Assembly: GCA_030704615.1 (NCBI GenBank)
Contig: CM060734.1
Coordinates: forward strand, 49,678,042 to 49,742,041
From: Takakia lepidozioides
Lineage: Eukaryota > Streptophyta > Takakiopsida > Takakiales > Takakiaceae
Direction of reading: 5' to 3'
DNA: 64,000 bases
Under the pieces are notes generated by a model, which made no database searches, had not been told where the DNA came from, and was given only the letters and a program-made list of their open reading frames with translations. The position numbers and the translations under genes were made by a program. This document shows, piece by piece, positions 10,560-22,500 of this stretch (positions within the stretch are counted from its first letter, which is position 1; each line of letters begins with the position of its first letter).

Positions 10560-13500
10560 AGGTTAGAATTTTGAGTTTTAAAGAGCTCTTCGAGTTTTTT
10601 GTGACTGGATTGGACGCTAGTTTTAGTGGCAGGTGGAGATAGGTGGAAATTATTTCTAGAGGGAGTACACCGTATACGGAAGCAAATGGGGGGGTTCGCC
10701 GTGCTGACGATCGGTTATGAATTGAGCTTTCCCCTGAAGAACAAGTGGTGGAGATGTTGGCAGAATGTGAAAGAATGAGGCACAACGTGTGCGATAGCAC
10801 TGTGGAAGCGTCGTAAGTATGGAAGGAGGTGCCAATCCATTGTACTTTTTATCCCTGAAGGAAATGACTAGCCTTGTTTGTTTGTGGCTATGACAGTGGT
10901 TTTTGTGTGACTTCACAGGCCCATGCTGGGGAGCATACTCTTCACACTTAACCAAGTATGGCTTTGATTGTAGTTTGTTTGTTCATTCTAAAAAATTGAC
11001 TGATAACATTGTGTACATACCCTGTGTTGCATGAGACATTTGTTGTGTGGAATAGGCAGCATAGATTTAGCCCATGTCTTGGCTACTCCCATGGGGGTGA
11101 TTCGCTCAGACAAACAGGGGCAAAGAGTCAGTACTCTAGCAGTTTTGAAATGTGCTAATACAAGAGGTCACATGTCTTGTGCCCTTGTGGCGCATTGTCC
11201 ATTGGTTTCAATCATAGTGAGTCTGTACTGCATGTGGTTGAACTGAACTGGGGCACTCTGGCTCTGAGCAGCAAACTACAGGGCAGTTCGGTCTCTTTGC
11301 CTAAACAGCTTGAATGCTGAAAGAACATATACTCTGTTGAATTCTTTTATCGTTGTTTGTAACAAAGGTACTCTCTCACTCTCTCTCCCACTCTGTATTT
11401 GTGTACCTTGGATCCTTCAGGCCTCCCACATACATTTATCTGTCAGGCATTAGTGTGAGGGTTTGCTGCTGTTTTCTTTGGCAGGGATATACGCGCTGAA
11501 TTATTTGTGTCATTTGGTCCTGTGGTGCTGTGGCACCATAGCTGGGGAGAATAAGGTGAAAGAGGGGCTTAAAATGTCTATCCAGGCCATTCAGGCAAGC
11601 TACCTGCTGACAAGCCCAAGCTGATCGATGTGGATCGGCTAATTGTTGAGCCCATTATTACTTTGAATTTGAATTTGCTTTGAGCCAGATGGCCCTCCTT
11701 GTGGTGTGCAATCTACTGACCTTAGTCGAGGTGATGGCTACAGTCACCAAGGGTCCATTTATTTATTTTATTTTTTCTTCTTTCTTTAAAGGGGATGAAG
11801 CCCCGATAATTTATCTATGGGGAAAAAAAAACCATTTTCCCCTACTTAAAAATACACATGTTATTCCCTGTGGTCTCATTTTTCCCTACTTAAATACACA
11901 TGTTATTCCCCTGTGATCCCATTTTCCAAGGGTCCCATTTTCCCTACAAGACACATGGTATTCCCTGTGGTCCCATTTTCCCCTCCGACACGAGGGGATC
12001 CTCGTGCGCAGCGAATTTCACTTCAAATCCCCTACGGCTTCGTGGGGGATTTGAAGTATTTACCCAGCAGGGGACTAACCAAAAGATTCTTGTGTTAATG
12101 CTATTACAGGTTCTCCCTCCGTCATCTCTAACCCCATGAATCTGTCCTTTAATCAACTGAGTTGCCCTATCTGTGCAATCATACAGACTTTTGAAATAGT
12201 CCCATATTTTGTTTAGACTTTGCCAGATTTCTTACCATCGCTATCTGACTGTCTCCGCAGTTCAGTAGGATGTCACAGATGGCCTTAACGTCTTTAAGAA
12301 GCCAAGCCTTCTTTTCATCATCCATCTTATGAACTCTGGCTCCAACCAACCAACGGGGAGAACCGGCAGCTAGTTACATGCTAGCCGACTGATTTCGAGT
12401 ATTTCCGAGTGAAAATTGAAACTTTCGGAAATTTACCCAGTATGTTCACATAGAAAATTGTCTATTGCAGTTACCATTAAGGGGAAGCAACCGACTCCCC
12501 AACCCACTTAGCGGGTTGGTTCTCAGAATGAGGGGCCATTGGCTGGTTCAACTGAAATTATTTCCCGGACGCTGGCTCCAACCCTTTTACAATGTGTACT
12601 AGATCATTTCTGGAAAGCACTATTTCGAGTTTGACTTTACAAATCGAATAAGTTATACTATTTATTTTTTCGATCATTATTGACTGTGTTCAGCAGGAAC
12701 TACTTGAGGAGCAGCCATGGAGAGCACTGATTGTTAGATCAGGTTTGTTCCAAGGGCAATTCAACAGATCGGCTGTCTTTGTGGTGCAGTGCACCGATCG
12801 TTGGATCGGGCCAGTACCTAACTCCACATCAACCTGCACGAGAGAGGGAACTATACTCAACAACAACTGAATCAAATTAAGTCTCAAAGTCTCCTTTTGA
12901 ACAACAGATAGACGAAACCGTTCTGAACACCTGTAATTGTTCATGAACAGATCGATGACTCCACATGAAGCCTAGACTTATGGATGAGATTATGTCATTC
13001 CAATAACCTCAGGGGATGCTTGTGAGAAAACCGAAAGAACACGTGTCTCACCATTAGATAAGATAAGATCCTGCACGGAGGCTGGCTCGATTCTGGTTTG
13101 GTGGATAATGAGTGGATCATGTTGTAGTTAATAGCTGTAGATTCACTGCGATCTTGAATGAGGTAACATTGACCAGCGATCAGTCTGAATAGGTAGGAGG
13201 ACATGACGACTGACTGGGTGTTGACGGATTCTCACCCTAAGTCGCTGACGCAAAAGTTGGCAATCGTTACATTAATGATTGTATGGCTTGAGGCTCAGAG
13301 ATGCTGAATCGGCCTAAACGTGTAAAGCTGAGTACTGGTCAGTATCTTACTTATGAAAATATCTGTTTCCCGGTCTGGTTCAACTTCAACAGTAATTTGG
13401 TCAATGTACTCGCGACTGGAGCAAAGACTAAACTCATGTTCAATTTTGCCTGTTGCAAGTTCAATCATGAATTGTAACGTCCATTGAAGGTCTGCTGCTG

Positions 13501-13790
13501 CTCGTGTCCTCAGGCCTTGGCAGTTGTCAAGGCCTGCACCAACCTTTTGGCTGACTGTGTGCTCCTCGCATGCACAAACAGCACTGATCAACACCGTGTA
13601 GGTCATCATGTATCGTTATATTTTTTACTTGTAAAGCTGCCCTCCAACTTTACTGCCAGGTGCCTTTTCGCAATATCCATCAGCCCAGACAACTTTACTA
13701 TGTACCCCGCCCAGTTTGGGAAGGTCAGGCGACCCGACACTGTGGGAAGAGCGAATCAGTGGGGCCGCATTACTATTGCTAAACTAATGA
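10560..13790. other. Gene-poor intergenic stretch
   Basis: No conserved protein frame was recognised on either strand. The one structured part is 11755-12082, a repeat-like block with several TTCCC(C/T)TGTGGTCCCATTTTCC phrases (11860-11990), probably a diverged MITE. The rest (for example 12690-13800) has only short open frames with no motifs. Confidence 0.3.
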
Positions 13791-13798
13791 GGTACAGA

Positions 13799-14318
13799 TA
13801 TACCGTAGTGGGATAGCCGGTTAGCCGAAATTAATTCGAAAAAAAAGTGCCTAATCAAAATAAATTATTTTTGACATGAGTGCCTAATTAAAAAAACTTA
13901 TCTTCAAAGAGAGCCTAATTGTCTAAAAGTGCCTATGGTATAAAAACTTGGATTTAAATTAGAAAAACAAATAAAAAAATAGAAATTAAAATAAAAAATG
14001 ACATCCATTTAAAGTGATATTCATTTAAAATGTCATCCATGGACTCAGTTTTCAATTTGCATCCATGGCCGCAGCTGAGTTTTCATTTGAAATGTCATCC
14101 ATGGACTCAGTTTTCAATTTTCATCCATGCTGCGGCTGTATTTTTATATTTTTGTGTTTTCATTTTGTGACCATTATTTTTAGTTGCCTAATTTGAAAAA
14201 ATTACACATCCAAGATGCCTAATTTAAAAGAATTTCTCAAAAGTGCCTAACTGCCAAATGGCCCCAAAAATAATTATTAGGCAGGCAAGTGCCTAACCGT
14301 CTATCCCACTACGGTATA
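13799..14318. mobile_element. 520-bp MITE with TATACCGTAGTGGGATAG terminal inverted repeats
   Basis: The left end reads TATACCGTAGTGGGATAG and the right end is its exact reverse complement. Just inside lie subterminal phrases in opposite sense (GCCGGTTAG on the left, CTAACCGT on the right) and repeated GTGCCTAATxxAAA motifs at both ends. The middle holds diverged tandem copies of a unit of about 60-70 bp (ATGTCATCCATGGACTCAG). No coding potential. The outermost TATA could be a TA target duplication with its neighbours (Tc1/mariner style) or part of the repeat, so the superfamily is open. Confidence 0.8.
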
Positions 14319-14685
14319 TATATGAGAAACACTAAGAAAATAAATTACAGAACAGGGGACAGAGGCCCTGAGAATTTTATTGATAAATTATTAAAGGGAA
14401 AATATTAAACCCTTAGGTTGCCACACTTTTTTAGTTTCAATTAAATGGAGATAAAATGCACTATTTCATGTTGTATATAACTTCATTTTCATTTTTCCTC
14501 AGTAGCTCAGCTGATTTGTCTGCAATTTCTGAGATATTCACTTTTATGAGAATAAATACCGTGGCAAGCTCATATACCTTATAGGGACAAAAAATATATA
14601 TATCTCCAACTGAGCTCTACAGATTTCTTTTTGGTTTTGCTAAGGATATTTCTGTGAATGATTGTGGACTGTTAAGAAAAACGCA

Positions 14686-14880
14686 CATGGGCTGGTAGCT
14701 AAGCCGGTAAGTGAATAGTGTGTCACTCTGGTGGTCGGGGTTCAAACCGGCTGCCCTGTCCGCGGTCTGTCTGGGCGTTGTTCGTTGTAGGTCCCATGGC
14801 CCATAATTGAAAGGGGGTTAATTTTTCCCCCTCCTCAAGGGCCTGAATTGTGGGCTGTAGCTCCCAGGTTTCCTTTCTGG
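14686..14880 (+). repeat. tRNA-derived SINE, copy 1
   Basis: The head holds an A-box-like GGTAGCTAAGCCGG and, 30 bases on, a B box GGGGTTCAAACC, the internal RNA polymerase III promoter of tRNA-derived SINEs. The body contains TGTCTGGGCGTTGTTCGT and ends with CCTCCTCAAGGGCCTGA, then CTCCCAGGTTTCC. An inverted second copy follows at 14998-15180, and other copies lie at 16185-16390, 17868-17920, 39329-39515 and 15955-16015. Confidence 0.75.
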
Positions 14881-14997
14881 AAAAAAACAAAAAAAAAACA
14901 AAAAAGGAAACAAAAACGATTCATTCAACACTCGCTATGGATGAAATTGTTGACTTGAGCCATTTTTCATTATAATTGTTTAAAAAAAAAAAAAAGG

Positions 14998-15180
14998 ATG
15001 GGAGCGACTGCTCACAATTCAGGCCCTTGAGGAGGGGGAAAAATTAACCCCCTTTCAGGTGGGAAACGTCACCACCAGACCAACCGGTCACGAACAATCC
15101 CCACACACCAGGCAGGGCAGCGGGTTTGAACCCCGAACCACCAGGGCGACACACTGTGCACTTACCAGCTGATGTGCATT
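14998..15180 (-). repeat. tRNA-derived SINE, copy 2, inverted against copy 1
   Basis: On the minus strand it reads the same head (AGCTGGTAAGTGCACAGTG), B box (GGGGTTCAAACCC at about 15122-15135) and 3' part (CCTCAAGGGCCTGAATTG) as the copy at 14686. With a spacer of about 117 bp rich in A runs, the pair could fold into a long hairpin if transcribed together. Confidence 0.75.
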
Positions 15181-15189
15181 ATAATTATC

Positions 15190-15950
15190 TTCCAAGAAAA
15201 ACTAGGGCTTGGCGTTGCTCCGCACTACTAGCAACGAATTCTGAGAACTATGTTCAATTTTTCACAAAAAGGGGCTGGGTCATCCCCACGGTGGTACATG
15301 CAGAGATCCCGTGTTTTGTTTTTTTTTGGAAGAAAAATGGCGGATCTGCATTTCAACATTCAATTTTCACAAGCCGCATCAATCAATAACAACATACCCA
15401 AATACCCTTACATTCACTGTATGAACTTTCAAGCATCCATGGGATTGGATTTTGGTGGGTTAAGGCTAGCTTTTGACAATATTCATGCAAGTTCATCAAG
15501 GGCTCCATCCCCACAAGAACACACCCCATTGTTGAAGTGATGAAGGCAGATGGCATCCCTTGCAATAATTTCTCGTGCAACAATTTTGGATATCAACTTG
15601 GTGGCAGTGTGGCGGTCCCTACATACACGTAGGTTTTTAATGATGCGGATAGGTCCCAGGGGGTGTGCTAATGAGCCCAAAAGCAATGGCCTCCTTAATC
15701 TGCCAAGTCAATCTAGCATAGATCTCCTCTGCCTCGTGGGTGAGATCTATCTCCAACGGCAAATGTATACACCCTGTTTTCCACCTCAATCCAAGTGTGG
15801 TCTGGCTCCTTTTTCACCTCTGGCGTCCATTGTTTTTCTCACTTTTGCTACATCAGCCCACCTACTAGCTGCAGCATAGATGTTTGAAAGCAGCACATAC
15901 ACTGCAGCATCTTGTGATTTCATCTTGAAAATACATTCTGTAGCACACTC
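15190..15950. other. Unassigned stretch between SINEs
   Basis: Short open frames on both strands (15250-15540 plus, 15550-15879 plus, 15483-15686 minus) overlap each other and show no family motifs. I cannot support a gene here. Confidence 0.25.
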
Positions 15951-15954
15951 AACC

Positions 15955-16015
15955 CAGAATCACCTGGGTGGCACTCAGTGCTCTATCCAACTGAGCTACC
16001 GGCTGGTGGTTCAAA
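15955..16015 (-). repeat. SINE head (tRNA-like fragment)
   Basis: The minus strand reads GCCGGTAGCTCAGTTGGATA, then GAGCACTGAGTGCCACCCAG, then a degraded B box. The D-arm pairs (GCTC/GAGC), but the anticodon and T arms do not fold, so this is not a functional tRNA. The ACT.AGTGCCACCCAG.TGATT segment is shared with the SINE at 39329-39515. Confidence 0.55.
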
Positions 16016-16184
16016 TTCAAAACCAGGCTTCAATTAGGGTTTGTGTTTTGTTTCGTATCCTTTTTGGGGATGCTATTATTTCCCTCCCTCCCCATTGGCT
16101 GCTGCAATCATCCCCTTTTTTTCGACCTTTGGGAATCGCCCTTTCCAGAATTTGCGACCCTCATTTATTCATTCCCAGCCTGGA

Positions 16185-16390
16185 GGGTGGGGGCACATTG
16201 GTTGGTAGTGTGCACATAGTGTCACCTCGGTGGTTCGGGGTTCGAACCCGCTGCCTGCCCTGTCTGTGCGTGGATTGTTCGTTGTAGTCTGTCTGGGCGT
16301 TGTTCGTCCAAGTCTCATGGCCCATAATTTTTTCCCCCTCCTCAAGGGCCTGATTTGCACGGTGGGCTGTCGCTCCCAGGTTTCCTTTTA
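16185..16390 (+). repeat. tRNA-derived SINE, copy 3
   Basis: It has a perfect B box (GGGTTCGAACCC at 16238-16249), an A-box-like TGGTTGGTAGTG upstream, the family phrases TGTCTGGGCGTTGTTCGTC and CCCATAATT, and the 3' end CCTCAAGGGCCTGATTTG then CTCCCAGGTTTCC followed by a T/A-rich tail. An internal segment with GTTCGTTGTAGTCTGTCTGG looks duplicated compared with copy 1. Confidence 0.75.
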
Positions 16391-16484
16391 TTTACTTTTT
16401 AAAAAAGGGGCTGGGTTATTCTAGCGACGACCAAAGGTCGGAAGCTAGTTTAGCATAGAGTAGGAATAGGGTGCCATAGTGCCA

Positions 16485-16556
16485 CGTCATTGTCGACATG
16501 TCATCGTCGCCATGTCATCGTAGACACGTCATCGTAGCCAGGTCATCGTCGTCGTC
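16485..16556 (+). repeat. 14-bp tandem repeat (GTCATCGTCGCCAT-like)
   Basis: About five head-to-tail copies of a 14-bp unit of the form GTCATCGTMGMCAY, followed by a GTC run. It is compositionally distinct from its flanks. Confidence 0.6.
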
Positions 16557-16734
16557 AATTTCTTTGGAATCTGCCCGGACTTCCCGCGCGAAATAGGCCA
16601 ATAGAAATCGCCGCGCCAACGTTTTTGGAACTCCCCGCAATGCCCGGATCTTGATCTTCTTGAACTGCAGGAGCTCTGCGTTTTCCGCCATCGTTCACCT
16701 TGCATACACAGGCATGGATAGCTGAAGGAGCAGG

Positions 16735-16881
16735 GATCGAGTGTGGAGCTTGCAAAGCAAAGAGCGGAGCAGATTGCGGCTCGGCTAGTCGGTACCGAGG
16801 GGAAGCAGCCCCGGACGGGGGACAGCCTGGATGAGCAGAACGGAGCTCGGGCGAATGGCCCCGAGTTGGACCAAGTCTATC
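16735..16881 (+). CDS. Possible exon of a KH/FUBP-like RNA-binding protein
   Basis: Between a possible acceptor (GGCATGGATAG at about 16722) and a good donor (CTATCCTG|GTAAGG at about 16881) a frame encodes LKEQGSSVELAKQRAEQIAA then RLVGTEGKQPR and DEQNGARANGPELDQVYPG. The segment ELAKQRAEQIAARL followed by basic residues resembles the region just before the first KH domain in plant FUSE-binding-like proteins. No KH domain is found downstream and no start codon in frame upstream, so this may be a gene fragment or chance. A second candidate exon, LSSEVQLLRNSSILTEEKLD and SLKRIHEQE ending at GAG|GTAGGG, lies at 17511-17600, in a phase that does not join directly. Confidence 0.3.
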
Positions 16882-17867
16882 CTGGTAAGGTTTTCACTGA
16901 GACGTAGCGTCGTGATGTTAAGTAAAGCGACTTCATGTTCTGTCGTAGATGTTATTTTACAAGACTACCTTCTTTATGTGCACTTCAGCATTGCAAGGTC
17001 TCGTGACAGTAAATCAAAACTTATGCATTCGCGTAAACGATGTTTGTAGCAGCACCTCTCTGCCCTAAAATCTTTAGATTGTCTTTCGAGTGAAGGGAGT
17101 TATATTATGGGTCGTCCATGACCGTGGACTGCATTCCCTTCTCCTATGAAGCTTGATGGCTCCATGTCGGCCTCTGTGGAGTCTCAGTTACTATGCCTCC
17201 ATTGCGTTGGATATCAATGCGTCCACTTTAGCCAGATTACCTATAATTCGAAAAGACAACAAATGAGGAGGAGTTTCTTGCAGACGGAATCGGAAGCTTT
17301 CACTCGTAATTGGGTGGGAAAGAAGAAAAGTGCAGCTTAGATTACACCTTACTTCCTTGTTTCAGACCCGCACAGTGAGTCTCCGTGATTGATTTTCCAT
17401 GAGCACGAAGGGTATGTCAAGTTGTGTTCAGATGCAGAAACAAAACTCGGTAGAATTCACCACCGGGCTTCATGGTGTGGGTGAGCAGGTGATCGTGCTA
17501 CCTCGCTGCCCAGCTCTCGTCAGAGGTCCAGCTGCTCAGAAACAGCTCCATTCTGACTGAGGAGAAGCTCGATTCATTGAAAAGGATTCATGAGCAAGAG
17601 GTAGGGCACATTCATATTTCAGACATGGTATACATCAGATACTTCATTTGCAAATCATGTTAACAGATCCAGATACAAGGCAAGTCTCCCGATTCCATAA
17701 GCAATGATATATCAAGCATATATTATAACGCCATTTCTAGTTTCTGCTTTTGCCACAATTTCCCCATCCTGCTACCTTGTCGGGTGTGGTATATTCTTCT
17801 CCCCCTTGCCTGTCCCTCGAGCCTTCCGCTCTGCGCCCTATGGATGAGGTTATTTTCTCCTCTCACC

Positions 17868-17920
17868 AAAATTAAGCGGCCTGATTTGTGAGCGGTCGCT
17901 CCCGGGTATTTCCCTTAATT
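17868..17920 (+). repeat. SINE 3' fragment
   Basis: GGCCTGATTTGTGAGCGGTC then GCTCCCGGGTATTTCC matches the 3' end of the tRNA-derived SINEs at 14.7-16.4 kb. The tRNA-related head is missing. Confidence 0.5.
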
Positions 17921-18004
17921 TTCACTTCAAAATGTTTTTTGTTTTTTTGAAGTCCAGCATGGCAAACTAGAGGGACAGACGTCCCCTTCCATTGAAAAAT
18001 AAAA

Positions 18005-18034
18005 CATAATAATAATAATAATAATAATAATAAA
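18005..18034 (+). repeat. ATA/TAA trinucleotide microsatellite
   Basis: About ten uninterrupted AAT-type triplets. Confidence 0.9.
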
Positions 18035-19588
18035 TGGGACAGCCCTGAGTTACACAGGAGTAAATTAAACGCACCAACAGACCAACATGTACGGGGTTTA
18101 GAGAATCCCAGCGCTGGCAGCTCGGTTAGGATAGTGGTGATAAGGGTAAATAGTTAAATAATCTTGCTACCGCAGGGCGCCGTTCACGTGCTCCGTTATG
18201 GGGCCCTCGTGGGCGTGCCCTCTCCTTAGTCACTTCACTCACTAACCCTCCTTCCTCGCACGCGGGGACACGTGCTTCTTCGACGCGTGGCATAACGCGT
18301 GAGACAGGGTACCAGATATTTACTGACCCGCGGACTGCAGCATGTGCATGATCCGCGCGCTGCCTCCCTTGTCGTCCATGTGGACAGATATCATCCCCAC
18401 GTCCTCGATAATGAATGAATGTTGGGCGGCGTTGGTCGATGTCTCCTCCCGTCCCTTTGGATGTTGGGTAGTTAGACATGACAGAGGTCGATCGGTTTCG
18501 AGAATCGGGACGCGGGAGAAACCAAAACAAAATAAATACGTAAAGGTGCTGGACTATTGGCTAAACAGTCACGGCGACAGATAATGATGTGGGCCCTGTG
18601 GATGCGACTGAAATTAATTTCAGTGAAATTACGAAAATTATTTACTTTATTTATCTGATGAAAGGGCAAAAAGAATTTTTTGTGTGAAAAAAAAAAATCA
18701 GCTGCCTTCTCTATTCTCAACGCAATAAAGAGGGATTTTCTTCCCCACTGCTTTCCTTCGGGAGAACAAGAAACAAAAACTGGGGAAAGGACTCGATGGA
18801 ACATTTCTGCAAAAGAGAATACTGGCGGAACCACTTTTTCTGTGGAGAGGCCAGACGCCAGCGATGGAGGATTATTCCCTTCTCAGAGTTGCAGAAAGCT
18901 GCGATATTTTGTTTGTTGTTGGAAAGAAGAAACAACGGGTTTGATATGGCTGCTTTTTAACAAATCTTGCTCTGCACTCTCCAGTCTTTATGATCCTGTC
19001 TTATCGGGATTGAATGGTCTCCTACTAGTCCTATCCGACTTATTAATGCTTTGGTTTCCAAAAATTTTACTGCACTGTCGAGTCTGCCTGTGAGTCCGGT
19101 CTCTCATCAAGCTCACGATTATCTTCTCCACCTAAGTGTTTGGCTGCTCGAAAGCTATGATGCCTTCCTTCAGCTCCAGGAAAGGGTTTTCGTTAAGTTT
19201 TTTTCTTCAATTTGCTGTCTCCCTCCTCTCCTCACCGGATGTCCGGTTTCTGTAATGTGGGTTGCCTTTCAGCCTGGGTATCTGCTGAAGACTGACATGC
19301 ACGTGGGGAGTAAGGTTTCATAGCCACAGCACTGTCTTGACATGGAAGAATTTACACTTACACCTCCATAGATCAGCGCGGGGTGACAGTTTTCCGTGGG
19401 AGATGTTTTCCCAGGGTTGTTTCATGTTCAAATCTCCGTTTTGTGGGATTGGTGGTGGAGCTCATTGTTGCACGGATATCATATGCAAGGTCTAAAGCTG
19501 AACAACCCAAAGTTTTACCGAATACGAATTCTTGCGCATGTGTGCTCTACGATAGTGGGACAGTGGGAACATCGCGTAGAGGCCGGCG

Positions 19589-22500
19589 ATGAGCGCGGTA
19601 ATCGTGCCCCCGATTCTCAATCTGCAGGCAGATTGCCAAGCTCTGCGCGAGGCATTCAAAGGTATGTCTGTATCCACTACAGGGCCACGTCGCTGAATCT
19701 ATAAGGGCATTACCCCACGTTTCCCTCTCTTCAAAGGGATGAGGGCGACTGGTCTACCTTTTTTCCCTACTACCAACACTTCTCATTATGACCCTTGGCA
19801 GAATTTCATAGATGATGGTCGCAGTCAAGTAGCACACTTGTTAACATACTTATTCTTCTGCTTCTAGCGAGTGAAAGAATCAGATGCAAGTTTCAAATGT
19901 GATTCGCACACTATTCTGATGTATCTAGGAACTCAATTAAACAATCCATTCATGAATCGACAATCTGTATAACAATTTATAATTACTGAGCACTGATTTA
20001 GTGGATGTGAAGCCTTCCTTCCGTGTCTGGTTTTTTTCTGAATTTGATTCATGAAGTTAAACAGTTGCGATAGACCTGTTGTACCATGGCTTATGCAAAC
20101 CTGCTTTGATGGTTTTCAGGTATAGGATGCAATGAGAAGAAGGTCATTGAGATATTGGGTCACCGAAATCAAGGCCAACGCATCGACATAGCTCAAGCGT
20201 ACTACAGCCAGTATGGCGAGAGTTTGCATAAGCGTCTCAGGTCCGAACTGAGCGGGAAGCTTGAGGTTGGTCTCTCACCCGCTCATCACAACATTCGATT
20301 TGAAAGAAAGTATTGTGTTTTAGATCTTGAATCTAAATCTCATCTGTGAGAACTTCAAAATAAAAGGGTTTGGTTTCTAGACCCAATGAAGAGCTTTTTG
20401 GTTGCACCAGAGGGTATTGAATAAAGTTTAGTATCCCTGGCTTGGGTTTTATGCCTCTCTCTTTTCTCTTTCCGTCCCACCCGATGGCTATATCTCTGGT
20501 TGATGTTGAAGGACCATGTGGGACCCTGAGAGGCCTTTGCCATATGAGGACCCGATGTGCTTATTGGCCTACCTGCATAAGGTGCTTCGTTTTGGTTCCG
20601 CTTTGGGGGTTTAGTTTCTGTGGTTTTACTGCCACCCAGAGTATACTTCTGTGTCTCTTGGTTTGTTGTACCCTGTTCCATGTCCCTTGTGGCCCTGTCT
20701 GGCCGCGATGAAGTCCATTTCATTCTTTCTTTCCCTCTTGGCAGCATATTTGCATGAGGTGTTGACCCTTTGATGATCCCGAGATCAATAGTTGATTTGG
20801 GGCTGCTTATTGAGGGTCCCACTCTTACTTGTTTCATGCTTTCGCTTGTCCCATCAGCTCTTTGAGTTTTTTGGTGTATCGTTTCATTTCATTTCTCCCT
20901 TTCTCTCACACTCATAAGCCCGTTGTGTGGGCAACCTGAAGACAATATTCATTTTCTGATTCATTGTCCTTTGTACTCTCATGAGAGAGACGCCCTCTTC
21001 ATATCCGTTGTGCCTGAACCTCTGTCTACCAACTTTGAAAGTCTCGAGGCTGAGCCAAAAGCCCAGGCCCTTTTGGGGCCTAGTTATTGGGCAAACCACA
21101 CACAGCCGATTGATGCTTGTGTGAAGGGATTTCTAGAGGATATCTGGAAAACTCGAATTAATAGTCTGTTCCAAGGTAAGTCATACTACTTGCATCAGCC
21201 CCTGACAAAAGGTAGATTCTGTCGCTTGGTGTTCCGCTCAAACTGAGCGTGGGGTCAATGGCCACAAGGCTGCGGCAAACGTCTTATGAGTGCACTCATG
21301 AGCTTTTAGTCATGAGGCTCCTTTCTGTCTTCTCTCTCTCTTAAGACACAGTGGATGATGAGTGCTTCATGATCTTTATCACAAATGCAATTCAAGCTAT
21401 TAAGATCAATCGCCCTGGGTCATTCTGTAAGGTCATGGTAGGCCTGGTGTAGGTACTCTCTCATACACACACCTGAGGACATTTTTTTTAATCCTAGCAC
21501 AGGAGTAAAGCTTGAATCTGATGGGCTTATGTTTGCATTGGGGGAAAAGAAAGCAGTTTTATTATGGATGATGGAGCCAGCTGAGCGTGACGCCGTGCTA
21601 CTCTATGAGTCTATGAAGGGGGCGGGCAGAAAAGACCGTGCATTAATTAGTCTGGTTTGCACACAGACATCTGGGCATCTCTATTTGATAAAGCAAGCTT
21701 ATTATACCATGTTCAATCAAACTTTAGAAAACCACATTGAAGGAATCAGCAAGGGCGAGTATCAAAAGGTATGTGGCAGTGCACTGCACACACTTGTCTG
21801 AGTTAGGGAGTAAGCGGAGTGACAGAGAGCAAGAAAGTTTCTCTTGTAAGCTCTACTGCATTGCAGTTGCAAGTAGATGCCTTAGCCTTTTGGCCATACA
21901 TTCCACCAGTCCAGGTGGTCTCCCTACAGGACTGCCCTCTCCAGACGACTTTGATTACAATTGCAAGATGGAGGGTTACTTTAGCTGGAGAGTGCAAGGT
22001 AGAGACTGTGACCAAGGCCATTGGGGAGGGAGTGAGGGTCAGTGCAGGGCCTCTCACAGCATTCATCTGTTGCAGATCGTGATGACTTGAAGGAGTCTGT
22101 TCAGTACTCAGATAAGTAAAGTAGCTTTCCCAAGTTCAACTGACTTACTTGTCAACACTTTGTCTTGCTCACCTCGGCTTGAGAAGCAGACCTCTTGGAC
22201 CTTCTGGCGTACACCTTCTGCAAAGAAAAAGGATAATCAAGAGAGGTTGCCAACTGTAACAAAGGTACTTTATTATTAGCCTTCCTTTTTCCTCTCAGTC
22301 TTATGTAGACATCGAGACCCCAGAAAGGTTGTTGAGAGGATGGATGTTTACTAGAGCACGTGTTCTCTTTCTCCTTCCTTTTGGTGCACTCTATGGACCC
22401 AAAAATGACATTGATGCTTGAAGGGGAGGACTCAGATCCCTGCCCAGGATTGAAGCCCACATAGCAGAAACAATCTAATAACAACTGGCTGCCTCATTCT

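Larger units (their letters stand above)
16890..19588. other. Region upstream of the annexin gene
   Basis: It contains the candidate exon at 17511-17600, a SINE 3' fragment (17868-17920), an ATA microsatellite (18005-18034) and a GC-rich stretch (18160-18500) that might include a promoter. No other gene is recognised. The annexin 5' leader and its core promoter must lie near the end of this block, but I see no decisive TATA box. Confidence 0.3.

Noticed and set aside
15955-16015. A functional tRNA gene
   Set aside because: The D arm pairs, but the anticodon and T arms do not fold and the acceptor stem is missing; it matches the SINE family head.
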